From: an uncultured Flavobacteriales bacterium
GTDB lineage: Bacteria; Bacteroidota; Bacteroidia; Flavobacteriales_D; Crocinitomicaceae
DNA: 43,664 nucleotides
Direction: 5' to 3'
Assembly: GCA_913059205.1 (NCBI GenBank)
Contig: CAJXRM010000015.1
Span: 1-43,664, forward strand
Shown piece by piece: positions 1 to 8,964 of the stretch (within the stretch, counting starts at the first letter, position 1; each line of letters starts with the position of its first letter). A program made the translations under genes and the position numbers. Below the pieces are notes generated by a model. It saw only the letters and a program-made list of their open reading frames with translations, did not search any database and was not told the origin of the DNA.

Positions 1-45
1 GATTTCTGCCTGTCTCGTGGGCTCGGAGATGTGTATAAGAGACAG
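1..45 (+). other. Illumina Nextera i7 adapter remnant (not genomic)
   Basis: Bases 12-45 are the Nextera read-2 transposase adapter ending in the 19-bp Tn5 mosaic end AGATGTGTATAAGAGACAG. Bases 4-11 (TTCTGCCT) match the primer-strand form of Nextera index N703, and 1-3 (GAT) are the end of the P7 primer. This is library construct left on the contig. Translation through it gives the familiar artefact peptide MCIRDR. Confidence 0.98.
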
Positions 46-46
46 A

Positions 47-442
47 TATAAAACAAAAACGTATAAAATAGGAGTGATTTTCTCCGTATTGCTCTTTTAT
101 TCATTCTCAATTTTAAATGTTATTAAATGGGAGTCCTTCAACGATTTTAATTCAAATCAATTTGCCTTTGAAGCCGTTTTAATATTTTTCTATTGTATTG
201 GATATTATACTGAATTAATGCAAAAACCCTCAGTAATTCATTTAGAAAAAAGTCCTGAATTTCTACTGGTATCTGGATATTTCATTTATTTTTCAGGAAC
301 GTTTATGTTATTTATTTCAAGTAAAGAACTTTTAATGACCAACAACGAAGGGTACTGGATATTGAACTCGGTACTCAACATAATGTTAAACACAATTTAC
401 ACTATAGTTTTATGGCAGGGGAAGACAAAATCGACTTTATAA
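47..442 (+). CDS. Truncated multi-pass membrane protein (C-terminal part)
   Basis: The open frame runs in from the contig edge. Its first wholly genomic codon is the Tyr codon at 47; everything upstream in this frame is adapter. About 131 residues remain, with roughly four hydrophobic segments (near IGVIFSVLLFYSFSILNVI, AFEAVLIFFYCIGYY, FLLVSGYFIYFSGTFMLFI and LNSVLNIMLNTIYTIVLW). The true N-terminus is missing. The gene overlaps the following histidine kinase by 31 bases, so the two are probably translated from one transcript and may act together, for example as a membrane sensor part for the kinase. I recognise no family. Coding character is good, but the function is unknown. Confidence 0.8.
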   Translation, partial: YKTKTYKIGVIFSVLLFYSFSILNVIKWESFNDFNSNQFAFEAVLIFFYCIGYYTELMQKPSVIHLEKSPEFLLVSGYFIYFSGTFMLFISSKELLMTNNEGYWILNSVLNIMLNTIYTIVLWQGKTKSTL

Positions 443-1182
443 TTGTCACCGGTACAGGTGGAATGCTATTACTGGCTGTAATTGTTATTGGATTCATCGT
501 CGTATACCAACGAAAAATGTATTCAAAACAAAGGGAATTGGATTTAGTTGAACTGGAAACCCAAAAAAAGTTGGTCGAAGCAGAAATCCTGGTTAAGGAA
601 AGAGAGCAAAAAAGGGTTGCACAAGAATTGCACGATGAAATTGGCGCATCCTTAACGGCAATTCGTTTTCTTTTCGAAGAATTGGACGATGAAAGCTCAA
701 TCAAACCCAAACTAAAAAGTTCACTCAAAGACATTACACAAAAAGTGCGACGAATTTCAAATGACCTATTGCCTTCGGTCTTGGAAGAATTCGGACTACT
801 TGAAGCAATAAGAGATTTCGTTAATCAATTTAGTTCAACAAATAATATCAGCATCAATTATGTATGTAAAGATTATTCTTCAACTTCAGTAAAAAAAGAT
901 GTTGAATTATCACTTTATAGAATTGTTCAAGAGCTTACCAACAATATTATTAAACACGCTGAAGCCACTAAAATTGAAATCTCATTAAAAAGTGTGAAAA
1001 ACAGCATCATTATCACCATCATCGATGATGGTAACGGGATTATTCCCTCGTTAGCAAACACCACAAAAACTCTGGGATTAAAAAACATTGAAAGTAGATT
1101 GCAATTTATTAGCGGCAGCATTAAACGTGAAAAACATCAAACTAAAGGAACAATTGTAACAATATATAAACCGAACTTATGA
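412..1182 (+). CDS. NarL/HisKA_3-type sensor histidine kinase
   Basis: This is a short membrane-anchored histidine kinase of 256 residues. One transmembrane helix (about 10-31) is followed by a coiled linker (about 35-70) and the HisKA_3 dimerisation/phosphoacceptor segment, with His74 in the context ELHDEIGAS. The HATPase_c domain follows, with an N-box (ELTNNIIKHAEA, where Asn binds Mg-ATP) and a G1 box (IDDGNGI). There is no periplasmic sensor domain, so input probably comes from a partner such as the overlapping membrane protein upstream. It overlaps the response regulator gene by 4 bases (ATGA), so the two form a translationally coupled two-component pair. The ATG at 412 fits the usual MxxxGTGGMLLL-like start of Bacteroidota relatives. 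Confidence 0.93.
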   Translation: MAGEDKIDFIIVTGTGGMLLLAVIVIGFIVVYQRKMYSKQRELDLVELETQKKLVEAEILVKEREQKRVAQELHDEIGASLTAIRFLFEELDDESSIKPKLKSSLKDITQKVRRISNDLLPSVLEEFGLLEAIRDFVNQFSSTNNISINYVCKDYSSTSVKKDVELSLYRIVQELTNNIIKHAEATKIEISLKSVKNSIIITIIDDGNGIIPSLANTTKTLGLKNIESRLQFISGSIKREKHQTKGTIVTIYKPNL

Positions 1183-1838
1183 AAACAACTACAATTGGAA
1201 TATCTGAAGATCACCACATTTATAGAGATGGCTTAATTGCTATGTTAAATAACAAAGCCAATTACTCTGTAATTATTGAAGCTGAAAATGGTAAAGAATT
1301 AATTGAAAAAAGCAAACTCAACCCACCAGATTTAGTAATTCTAGATTACCTGACACCAGAAATGAATGGCATTCAAACAACAAGAAAACTTAAAAAAATA
1401 CATCCAAATACAAAGATTCTGATATTATCAATGTACGATTCGAATGAGTTTATAGTGAAGTCTATTGAATCCGGTGCAAATGGTTATTTACTCAAGGATG
1501 ATGATCCAAGCGAAATAATTATGGCCATCGAAAGTGTTATGTCCATTGGATACTACCTCAATGACCGCACTTCCAAAATTTTAATAAATCAGTTAATTAC
1601 GAGTGGGGATCTAAAACCAAAATTTAGCTATAATGATATTGAGTTTTCGGCAACAGAACGTCAAATAATAGAATTACTTTCTAGAGAGTATTCAACTGCC
1701 GAAATAGCAAAAGCGCTTCATAAAAGTACGCGAACAATTGACGGTTACAGATCTGGAATTATGAAAAAAACAGGCGCGAAGAATGTCATCGGCATCGTTA
1801 TGTACGCTATAAAAAACGAGTTAATTACTATAGATTAA
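1179..1838 (+). CDS. NarL/FixJ-family DNA-binding response regulator
   Basis: A 219-residue response regulator. The N-terminal receiver domain (about 1-125) has the acidic pair Glu10/Asp11, phosphoacceptor Asp56 (LVILDYLTPEMNG) and the conserved Lys in LLKDDDP. The C-terminal LuxR-type helix-turn-helix (about 155-215) carries the typical pattern LLSREYSTAEIAKALHKS and TIDGYRSGIMKK. It is translated from an ATGA overlap with the upstream kinase, its presumed phosphodonor. Target genes cannot be read from the window. No intrinsic terminator is visible before thiL, though thiL has its own promoter candidate. Confidence 0.95.
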   Translation: MKTTTIGISEDHHIYRDGLIAMLNNKANYSVIIEAENGKELIEKSKLNPPDLVILDYLTPEMNGIQTTRKLKKIHPNTKILILSMYDSNEFIVKSIESGANGYLLKDDDPSEIIMAIESVMSIGYYLNDRTSKILINQLITSGDLKPKFSYNDIEFSATERQIIELLSREYSTAEIAKALHKSTRTIDGYRSGIMKKTGAKNVIGIVMYAIKNELITID

Positions 1839-1871
1839 CATCCTTTTTCAACTAAATTACTGTTTTTTAAA

Positions 1872-1879
1872 TAGCTTTG
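1872..1879 (+). promoter_or_regulatory. Bacteroidota -7 box upstream of thiL
   Basis: TAGCTTTG matches the Bacteroidota -7 consensus TAnnTTTG and lies 16 bases before the thiL ATG. A T-rich stretch at 1844-1850 sits where a -33 element would be, but it is not a clear TTTG. The predicted start point is only about 10 bases before the start codon, so the leader would be very short. Confidence 0.5.
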
Positions 1880-1895
1880 TGCAAAATTAAGCTGC

Positions 1896-2927
1896 ATGAG
1901 TGAGAACAGAACGGAATTAGAAAGTCTAGGTGAATTTGGATTAATTGATCACCTTACGAAACAATTTGAAAATCGGAATTCAAGCACATTGGTAGGTATT
2001 GGAGATGATGCAGCGGTTGTTTCTATATCTGAAACAGAAGCTCAGCTCATTTCTACTGATATGTTGATTGAAGGTGTACATTTTAACCTAATGTATATGC
2101 CTTTGAAACATCTAGGCTATAAAGCAGTTGCAGTTAATGTTTCCGACATATGTGCGATGAATGCTGTAGCCGAACAAATTACCGTTTCAATTGCAGTTTC
2201 TAATCGTTTTCCAATTGAAGCTTTGGAAGAATTATATGAAGGAATAAATACGGCTTGTAAAGTCTACAATGTCGACCTAATTGGTGGCGATACTTCGACA
2301 TCGATGTCTGGAATGACAATAAGTATAACGGCTATCGGGCGTAGTAAAAAAACAAATATATCCTATCGTTCTGGAGCGAAGGAAAATGATATTCTAATCG
2401 CAACTGGTGATTTAGGAGCTGCCTACATGGGACTGCAAGTTCTAGAGCGTGAGAAAGAGGTGTACAATGCTAATCCGGCTATTCAGCCCGATCTAGACGG
2501 TCATGATTACGTTATTGAACGCCAATTAAAGCCTGAAGCGCGTGTAGATGTTATTCGCTTTCTAAAAGAATTGGATGTAGTTCCAACTGCTATGATTGAT
2601 ATTTCAGATGGATTAGCTTCAGAAATCATGCACATTTGTAAGTCAAGCGAGGTTGGTTGTCACATTTATGACGAAAAAATTCCGATTGATGCCAAAACTT
2701 CCATGACCGCGATAGACTTCAATTTAGATCCAGTAACATGCGCGCTAAATGGAGGGGAGGATTATGAATTACTTTTCACAATTAAGCAGGAGGATTTTGA
2801 TAAAATAAAAGGAAATCCACATATGACGCCAATTGGACATATCACTCATAAAAATGATGGTATGTATTACATAGATAAAAGTGGTTCTGCGATTGAACTA
2901 CAGGCGCAAGGATGGAATCATTTTTAA
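1896..2927 (+). CDS. thiL: Thiamine-monophosphate kinase
   Basis: ThiL phosphorylates thiamine monophosphate to thiamine pyrophosphate with ATP, the last step of cofactor synthesis, in the cytoplasm. The 343-residue protein has the AIRS/PurM-type architecture. The N-terminal half shows GIGDDAAVV (about 34-42), STDMLIEGVHF (Mg/ATP site) and GGDTS (about 130). The C-terminal half has IDISDGLASE and GGEDYELLF near the end. Length is typical of the family, slightly longer than E. coli ThiL. It has its own -7 box and converges with the next gene after only 4 bases, with no terminator visible between them. No other thiamine gene is present here. Confidence 0.95.
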   Translation: MSENRTELESLGEFGLIDHLTKQFENRNSSTLVGIGDDAAVVSISETEAQLISTDMLIEGVHFNLMYMPLKHLGYKAVAVNVSDICAMNAVAEQITVSIAVSNRFPIEALEELYEGINTACKVYNVDLIGGDTSTSMSGMTISITAIGRSKKTNISYRSGAKENDILIATGDLGAAYMGLQVLEREKEVYNANPAIQPDLDGHDYVIERQLKPEARVDVIRFLKELDVVPTAMIDISDGLASEIMHICKSSEVGCHIYDEKIPIDAKTSMTAIDFNLDPVTCALNGGEDYELLFTIKQEDFDKIKGNPHMTPIGHITHKNDGMYYIDKSGSAIELQAQGWNHF

Positions 2928-2931
2928 AGAA

Positions 2932-4494
2932 TCAAGAAGCGGAACGAATGCTTTTTGAATACTTTTCTTGAATAACGACATTGAATGATTTTTGAGTAAG
3001 TTTGGATTCTGCCCATGATTTAAAATCAAAGTATTCCAAGACTATGCTCTCAAATGTATTATCCGTTATGGTTGCCAAGTCATTGTACAACTCTTCCCAT
3101 AGGTTTTCAATTTCAAATCGATCTTCACATTTAATCAACTTCCCGATAAATTGGAGAAACATCTTTTCAAAATTATAAAGTCTGTTGCGTGTTTTAAAAA
3201 ATCGCATTGTGCTTTTTAATGAATAAGGCAATAATTTATCGTGATTCAACTCAATATGAATCAACAAATCTAATAATTGCGTGAAGCCAACGATATCTTC
3301 CGTTTTGTCTAACTCTGCATTATTTAGTATCTGATTCACCCAAAACAAAGCCTTCGAATAGTCTTGACTACCGAATGCGGTTACGGCCAGCTTAAACTCC
3401 AAAAATGCCTTTCTAAGCGGTGTGATTTTTGAATCAAATTGCTTCAATTGTGTTTCAACTTTCTCTGCAATTTTCTTTGCACCTTCAAAATCACCTTTTC
3501 GAATAAACAAACTAAATTCAATACTACTTATGCTCGAAAATAGTTTAATCGTTAAGTCTTCATTTGGTTCAATTGAATTTGCAAATTTCTTCAACTGTAC
3601 CAAGTACTTCATTGACTCTTTGTGGAAGCCTAATCGGTCAGCGACATAAATTGCATTCGTAAAAACAGAAACTTGTTTATTGGCTTCAATATTTATCACC
3701 CCTTTCTTGTTTTCAAAAAGGTTTAAATTAGCTTGTAATTGACCAAACGACTTTTCCATATCTCCAATTGCATAATAATAGGCGCTTAGCGTATGGAAGA
3801 GAAGATACTTTATTTCAGTACTTTCTTCAATTTCATAATTCAGGTCTTTTAATATAGGTTCGCATATTCGCGTAAATGCATCTATTTCTTCTTGGTTTCT
3901 CGCGATTCCTTTTTTCGATAACAATACAAATAACTGACTTTTAACATTCCACACCTTCTCCAATAGAAGAACAGAATTAATCGAATTATTGAGCTTTGCT
4001 GAAATTTCATTGATTCGTTCGATAGAAACAAGTTCATTTCCTTCAGTTTCGATCAATTTGCGTTCTTTTTTTGCGATTAAAAGCACTATTTCATGCATTT
4101 CATTTTTCACCGCCAATTTTTCTGCGCTTCTTAATATTCTCCGACCTTGATCATAGAGCGACTTTTCAAATAATATTTCAAAGGAGTGAAGCATTTTATG
4201 CAGCTGAGCTTCTGTGGAATTAATCCGATGAAATGCATCTAGTGAAGAAAGGATATGGTCGTACAGTCTTTTTTTAGTTATCGAAAATCTATTCAAAAAC
4301 GCTTCCCCTTTAAACGTTTTAAATAATTTATCTTCGTCGTAACTGGATTGCTTGTCTATTGCATCAAATAGTACTATGTAATTGTTTTCACCACCAATAG
4401 CATGGCGTGTAGACATTAGCTTAAAATATCTTTTTTCAGACTTTGTTAAAGAATGAATTAAATCAAACAGTGCATTATTTACTTTACTAGACAT
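2932..4494 (-). CDS. Conserved helical-repeat (TPR-like) protein of unknown function
   Basis: A 520-residue, highly charged, almost entirely alpha-helical protein with no signal peptide or membrane segment. The start is taken at ATG 4494 (MSSKVNNALFDLIHSLTKSEKRY). An in-frame GTG at 4518 would add eight residues but has no support. The N-terminus (LTKSEKRYFKL) resembles a family of large Bacteroidota proteins that I know only as hypothetical. The remainder resembles degenerate TPR helices, with repeated A/L-rich pairs such as LLFHTLSAYYYAIGDMEKS. It probably serves as a cytoplasmic scaffold, but that is inference. It is monocistronic and converges with thiL. Confidence 0.8.
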   Translation of the reverse strand: MSSKVNNALFDLIHSLTKSEKRYFKLMSTRHAIGGENNYIVLFDAIDKQSSYDEDKLFKTFKGEAFLNRFSITKKRLYDHILSSLDAFHRINSTEAQLHKMLHSFEILFEKSLYDQGRRILRSAEKLAVKNEMHEIVLLIAKKERKLIETEGNELVSIERINEISAKLNNSINSVLLLEKVWNVKSQLFVLLSKKGIARNQEEIDAFTRICEPILKDLNYEIEESTEIKYLLFHTLSAYYYAIGDMEKSFGQLQANLNLFENKKGVINIEANKQVSVFTNAIYVADRLGFHKESMKYLVQLKKFANSIEPNEDLTIKLFSSISSIEFSLFIRKGDFEGAKKIAEKVETQLKQFDSKITPLRKAFLEFKLAVTAFGSQDYSKALFWVNQILNNAELDKTEDIVGFTQLLDLLIHIELNHDKLLPYSLKSTMRFFKTRNRLYNFEKMFLQFIGKLIKCEDRFEIENLWEELYNDLATITDNTFESIVLEYFDFKSWAESKLTQKSFNVVIQEKYSKSIRSAS

Positions 4495-4586
4495 GTATAT
4501 ATTTTTTCTTCTATACACAAGATAATGAAAGGAATGCTGTCTTCTGAAAAAAAGACTTGAACTGTATATTTTATTTAGTTAAGTGC

Positions 4587-4620
4587 AAAAAAAAAATCCC
4601 ACATGATTCACATGTAGGAT
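4587..4620 (-). terminator. Rho-independent terminator after the small lipoprotein
   Basis: An inverted repeat at 4596-4620 (10-base arms with one mismatch, loop ATTCA) is followed on the minus strand by a run of about ten T (A-tract at 4587-4596 on the plus strand). It lies 23 bases after the lipoprotein stop codon. Confidence 0.85.
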
Positions 4621-4642
4621 TCTATTTATATTATTGAATAAA

Positions 4643-4924
4643 TTATAATCTTTTCTTTTTTCCGTCTGGATCATTATTCGGATCTGTAATGTCACCTGGT
4701 ACTGGTACAACACCACCAGTTGGTCCAACTCCTGACTGACCAGCCGATCCTGATTCTCCCGTTCCTTCTCCACCTTCAACTTGACCACTCTTCTTTTCTG
4801 AAGAAGAATTATCCCAAGTTGGAACAGAATTGATTGAATCATCAGCGATTACCACTTCCTCTTTTGAACAAGAGGTAGCAAAAACGCCTAAGGACAACAA
4901 CGATATGTAAATAAAATGCTTCAT
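4643..4924 (-). CDS. Small Gly/Ser-rich lipoprotein
   Basis: A 93-residue protein with a lipoprotein signal peptide: MKHF, a hydrophobic stretch, then lipobox FATSC with Cys19 as the lipidation site. After a short acidic segment the mature part is low complexity, rich in Gly, Ser, Glu and Pro (GEGTGESGSAGQSGVGPTGG) with a basic end (DGKKKRL). It is probably anchored to a membrane as a flexible, unstructured tether; no catalytic domain is seen. It has its own promoter (4942-4973) and terminator (4587-4620), so it is probably a separate transcript although only 36 bases follow the sensor kinase gene. Confidence 0.8.
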   Translation of the reverse strand: MKHFIYISLLSLGVFATSCSKEEVVIADDSINSVPTWDNSSSEKKSGQVEGGEGTGESGSAGQSGVGPTGGVVPVPGDITDPNNDPDGKKKRL

Positions 4925-4941
4925 TTCTAAATACTTACTAA

Positions 4942-4973
4942 CAAATATAGGATCTTTCTCTCAATTTTCCAAA
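4942..4973 (-). promoter_or_regulatory. Bacteroidota promoter of the small lipoprotein gene
   Basis: On the minus strand, TTTG (4973-4970) is followed after 20 bases by TATATTTG (4949-4942), matching the -33/-7 consensus TTTG...TAnnTTTG. The -33 element overlaps the end of the upstream kinase gene. The start point would be about 10 bases before the lipoprotein ATG. Confidence 0.65.
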
Positions 4974-7912
4974 TCTAACATCAGTATTTTGATTAAAACC
5001 TTCGTTCCATTGATTAAACCGTTACTATCAATGATTTGATCAGGACCTTCAAGTGATATATCGTCATCTGAAATTTTTTGAATTAATTCTATACGTTTAG
5101 ATGTGATTTCCATTCCCTGAGAGCGATGATCTCCCGAATTATCTTTCTTCCCCTTTAAACTTTCTGTAATTCCAATCCCGTTATCTACAATTAAAATATT
5201 CAAATAACCATTTTCTATATGAACATCCACTTTTATCAATCCTTTTTGTTCTTCTCTCGGCAGAATTCCATGGATAATACTGTTTTCAATAAATGGTTGC
5301 ATAATCATTGGAGGAATCATAACCGATTCAACATCAACATTTTCGGCTATGTTAAATTGATATTCAAATCTGTCATTAAACCTCATAGACTCTAATGATA
5401 AATACAACCTTAATCGCTCGAGTTCTTCCTCTAACGAGACAACATTGTCTTTCGCGGTAGAGGAGTCAAGATTCTTACGGATTAATTGCGCGAAATTGGT
5501 TAAATATTTATTGGCTGATAATTTATCTTGAGTATTAATAAAATATTGAATTGAATTCAAGGAATTAAAGATGAAATGTCGATTCATACTTGCATTCATT
5601 GATTGCTGTTCTAAGGCAAGTAATCGCGATTTTAGGTTTAATCTTTCCTTTTCATTTTGCTCAGCAATTCTTCTAATTCTATATCTGAAAAGTAAAATTA
5701 TTAATCCAACTAAAAGTAAAATTTCAAGTAAAATGAACCACCACGTTTTATAAAAAACTTCATTAATAACAAATGGGAAATGGATTTCTTTGGACAGTCG
5801 ACCGTCGATATCCATAACTCGAACATGCAAAACATATTCACCGGGCGGTAAACTGGTAAATGTAATAGTTGGATTTTCAGTAATTGTCGACCAATCATCT
5901 CTTAACCCTTCAAGCTTAAATTGGAAACCGAGCGCTTTTTGATTAACAAGTGAAACACCATCCATTTCAAAAATCAAATTGTTTTTAAAGCTTGGCAGAA
6001 CAAGGTTGTATGGAATGCCATTACCATCCAATGAATCTGCATACTTCTCATAATCAAAGCTTTGGTAATTCAGCAAAATAGATAAAAGATGAACTCTCGG
6101 CTTAGCCTCTACAAGATCTTCATTGTCAAGCTGATAACTCACAAGTCCAGAAGCTGTTCCGAACCAAAAACGATTGTGTGAATCAAAAAAACCAGAATTT
6201 AAATTGGTTTCCAAATCTATAATCCCTTCGCTGATTCCGTATCTTTTAAAACTTGGTTTATCAGCCTTCAAATTTGACAAAATGAAAAGACCGTTATTGG
6301 TACCTACGTACATTTTACCATCTCTGAAATTCAAGAAATTAGTGTAATTAGACCCTAAGTCATTCAACAAGTTGACTTTCGTAACCTTCCCATTTTTGTA
6401 TCGATATAGGCCGCTTTCCGTCCCATACCAAAGAACGTTATATTGGTCAATTTCAATATTATAAACGACTTGATTTGGAGGGGAAACCAATTTAAAATTG
6501 TTGTCGGTGTAAATAAACAATCCCAAGTTTGAAGCGCAATACAGCGTGTCATGTCGCATTTCAAAATCTCTAACAGTTCCAATATCTAATTGTTTGTTGC
6601 CGAGTCTTTTAAATTCACCATTTTTATATAGGGAAACTCCTTCATTGCCCCCAACATACATACTATTATTAGACAATTTAAAGAGGGCGGTAATCTTTGA
6701 TCCCGGAAGACCTTCGTTCTTTTCATCATTATAGGAGTTAATTCTCCCTTTCATATCCACAGAAACAAGTCCGCCGCTCGCCCCAAACCAATGTTTTTTG
6801 TCACAATTCGCGAGTGATGACCAAATGGTCATTTCCGATGTCATCAGTTGTGATAATTGACCTGATTTTGATTGCTTAACAATTCCTTTGTCGTATGTTC
6901 CAAAATAAAAATCTCCCGAATGATCCTCGAATCCTGTTATGAATAAATCACTAGGAAATCCATTTGATTGATCATAATATCTAAAATCGGAAGATGGGAA
7001 TCGAAAAATTCCTTTTCCTTGTGAACCTATCCAAATATTGTTTGCATTGTCGTTGAAAATACAACTTGTCATATTTACGGGCATTCCATTTTCTTCATCG
7101 AAAAAAAATCGCTTCCCTTTTTCATCAATTCGTATAACTCCATCTAGTGTGTTAAGCCAAATTTCGTTTGAATGATCTAAATAGCACCCGTAAATACTAT
7201 ATTTTAATTTTTCTGCATCATAATACGTTTGCTTAAATGTTTTCATGTCTCTAATAAACAATCCATCATTGTATGTCGCAAATACCAACTTATCATCTTT
7301 CCCGTCTATGCCTGAAAAACTGCCGGCACCCAAGCCCTGAACAACGGTAAAGTTTCTCAAGTCTTTTGACGCCAGCACACCTCCTTTTGTAGCCAGATAC
7401 AGCTGGTTATTATAAACGTAAGCATCTCTTATTCGTTCAAAGTCTTGATTTTTGAGCGCAATTTTTTCTAAGCGATTGTTTTTAATTTTAAATAAGCCTC
7501 CACCATTCGAACAGACAACAATTTCACCGTCAAATCGAATAACTTTTGAAACACCTCTAGAACGTTCATTGCCGTTTCCTTCAAATGCGATACTTTTTAT
7601 CACTCCATTTTTGACATATGAAACACCGCCATCATGTCCGACCCACAACGTCTCATCAATAAAATCAAGTGATTCCACTCTATTATTTAGCAAACCGTCT
7701 AGAGATGAATAGGTTATGAATTTACTACCGCTGAATTTTGCAAGACCGCTTAAGGTTCCTATCCATAAGTATCCGCTATTGTCTTGATGAATTGAACTGA
7801 CTTGAGAGTGAGGAAGTCCTTCTTCTGTACTGTATTCTACAAAGGCATATTTTTGACCAAAACAAAAACTTTGAAATACGACCAAAAAGCTAAAAACAAG
7901 AGTTTTTATCAT
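4961..7912 (-). CDS. Sensor histidine kinase with beta-propeller (Reg_prop/Y_Y_Y) sensor and LytS-type kinase
   Basis: A 983-residue hybrid sensor. A signal peptide (about 1-19, ending FCFGQ) precedes about 600 residues of two-component-regulator propeller repeats, recognisable by recurring LWIGT..GL..., IWLNTLDGV and FWFGTASGLV blades. A Y_Y_Y domain (about 640-730; YNLVLPSFKNNLIFEM, PPGEYVLHVRV) follows, then one transmembrane helix (WWFILLEILLLVGLIILLF), a coiled coil, a LytS-type His_kinase segment (NRHFIFNSLNSIQYF) and a HATPase domain (IVDNGIGI). There is no fused receiver domain. The stop/start TAATG shared with the upstream LytTR regulator gene couples the two. In Bacteroidota such propellers often sense extracellular ligands; the ligand here is unknown. 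Confidence 0.93.
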   Translation of the reverse strand: MIKTLVFSFLVVFQSFCFGQKYAFVEYSTEEGLPHSQVSSIHQDNSGYLWIGTLSGLAKFSGSKFITYSSLDGLLNNRVESLDFIDETLWVGHDGGVSYVKNGVIKSIAFEGNGNERSRGVSKVIRFDGEIVVCSNGGGLFKIKNNRLEKIALKNQDFERIRDAYVYNNQLYLATKGGVLASKDLRNFTVVQGLGAGSFSGIDGKDDKLVFATYNDGLFIRDMKTFKQTYYDAEKLKYSIYGCYLDHSNEIWLNTLDGVIRIDEKGKRFFFDEENGMPVNMTSCIFNDNANNIWIGSQGKGIFRFPSSDFRYYDQSNGFPSDLFITGFEDHSGDFYFGTYDKGIVKQSKSGQLSQLMTSEMTIWSSLANCDKKHWFGASGGLVSVDMKGRINSYNDEKNEGLPGSKITALFKLSNNSMYVGGNEGVSLYKNGEFKRLGNKQLDIGTVRDFEMRHDTLYCASNLGLFIYTDNNFKLVSPPNQVVYNIEIDQYNVLWYGTESGLYRYKNGKVTKVNLLNDLGSNYTNFLNFRDGKMYVGTNNGLFILSNLKADKPSFKRYGISEGIIDLETNLNSGFFDSHNRFWFGTASGLVSYQLDNEDLVEAKPRVHLLSILLNYQSFDYEKYADSLDGNGIPYNLVLPSFKNNLIFEMDGVSLVNQKALGFQFKLEGLRDDWSTITENPTITFTSLPPGEYVLHVRVMDIDGRLSKEIHFPFVINEVFYKTWWFILLEILLLVGLIILLFRYRIRRIAEQNEKERLNLKSRLLALEQQSMNASMNRHFIFNSLNSIQYFINTQDKLSANKYLTNFAQLIRKNLDSSTAKDNVVSLEEELERLRLYLSLESMRFNDRFEYQFNIAENVDVESVMIPPMIMQPFIENSIIHGILPREEQKGLIKVDVHIENGYLNILIVDNGIGITESLKGKKDNSGDHRSQGMEITSKRIELIQKISDDDISLEGPDQIIDSNGLINGTKVLIKILMLDLEN

Positions 7913-8688
7913 TAATGAGCTTTTAACATCTTAACAAATTCAGTTACTCTATTTCTCGCTACTGGAACGCGAATTCCTCCCTCCAACACAGCAAAATGTC
8001 CATCTTCATTCAGGTACTCTTTAAGAATTTCTAGATTGATAATATGCGATTTATGAATTCTGCAAAATTTTGATGGATTTAAAAGATTTTCGTACGTTTT
8101 AAGTGTACGTGTGTCTAGATAACGAGTACCATCTTTAAAATAAATTGTTGTGCAATTTCCACTTGCTTCCAAGTGAGTAATTGTATTATCCTCTATTACC
8201 TTTAATCCTTTTGTATGACTTATAGCAATTCTATTGCTCAATTTATTGTTCAATAAATTTGTTGACAAATCCTTCAATGATTCAAAATACGTTTCATAAC
8301 TACCTGGTGACTCTGAATACTTTGTTTTTGTCTCAACCAAACGTTTCGTTGCTAGCATTAATTCCTCAATATCAATTGGTTTAAGCAAATAATACACGGC
8401 ACTTGCATTGAACGCTCTTACTGCATAATCTTTAAACGCTGTAACAAAAACCACTAAAAAATTCTTGTCTTCGATTTCATCCAAAAGCTCAAATCCCTCG
8501 GCTCCAGATGGCATTCTAATATCTAGGAACACGACATCAGGATTTTTTTCATTGATGCTTTTTATGGCTTCATTTTTACCAGACGCTTCTCCAACCACCT
8601 CTATTTCTGGACAAAATTCATTCAACAACATGGTTAAATTTTTACGAGCGAACTCCTCGTCATCTACTACTATTGCCTTAAGTTTCAT
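7912..8688 (-). CDS. LytTR-family response regulator
   Basis: A 258-residue regulator. The receiver domain (about 1-120) has acidic Asp9/Asp10, phosphoacceptor Asp56 (VVFLDIRMP) and Lys in YYLLKPID. The C-terminal LytTR DNA-binding domain (about 150-250) has the typical EASGNCTTIYFKDG, CRIHKSHIINL and VPVARNR segments. The gene precedes its kinase in the operon and the two share one base (TAATG). It is the presumed acceptor for the propeller kinase. I could not fix a promoter: TAAGTTTC near 8770 on the minus strand is only a 7/8 match to the -7 box. Confidence 0.94.
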   Translation of the reverse strand: MKLKAIVVDDEEFARKNLTMLLNEFCPEIEVVGEASGKNEAIKSINEKNPDVVFLDIRMPSGAEGFELLDEIEDKNFLVVFVTAFKDYAVRAFNASAVYYLLKPIDIEELMLATKRLVETKTKYSESPGSYETYFESLKDLSTNLLNNKLSNRIAISHTKGLKVIEDNTITHLEASGNCTTIYFKDGTRYLDTRTLKTYENLLNPSKFCRIHKSHIINLEILKEYLNEDGHFAVLEGGIRVPVARNRVTEFVKMLKAH

Positions 8689-8901
8689 AATTGTACAGTT
8701 TAAGTTTGGTTCAATTCAATTCTAATATAGAAATAATAAATTCATTCTTTGATGGAAACTTAACAGTTCGTTTAAATTAACATCACTTAACATTCGATTA
8801 ATTACCGTTTAATAAATTTGAAATGCAGTTCACATGTTTTTTTTATTTCGTTAAAACAAACGGCGTAACTTAGAGGTAAACATCACTAAAACTGCACAAT
8901 T

Positions 8902-8964
8902 ATGATCGCAAAAGTACAATCTACAATCCAATACATTTGGATATTTAACGACAACGGAAACTAG
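8902..8964 (+). CDS. Possible 20-residue peptide ending inside a terminator
   Basis: ATG at 8902 opens 20 codons (MIAKVQSTIQYIWIFNDNGN) ending in TAG at 8962-8964. The stop codon lies inside the hairpin of an intrinsic terminator (8953-8980) that works on the plus strand, so this stretch is probably a short separate transcript. An approximate -7 box, TAACTTAG, lies at 8866-8873 (one mismatch). No plus-strand gene follows, so this is not an obvious leader peptide. It may be a small RNA whose ORF is incidental, or a true micropeptide; the sequence alone cannot decide. Confidence 0.35.
   Translation: MIAKVQSTIQYIWIFNDNGN

Noticed and set aside
27..45. Tn5-like mosaic end suggesting a transposon
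   Set aside because: It is the library transposase end, present in both adapters; no transposase or target duplication exists.
17..46. In-frame N-terminal extension of the first protein starting at 17
   Set aside because: These codons are Nextera adapter, not genome; the gene is truncated instead.
4579..4842. 87-codon minus-strand frame overlapping the small lipoprotein
   Set aside because: It runs through the terminator and has no start context; the other frame has a lipobox, promoter and terminator.
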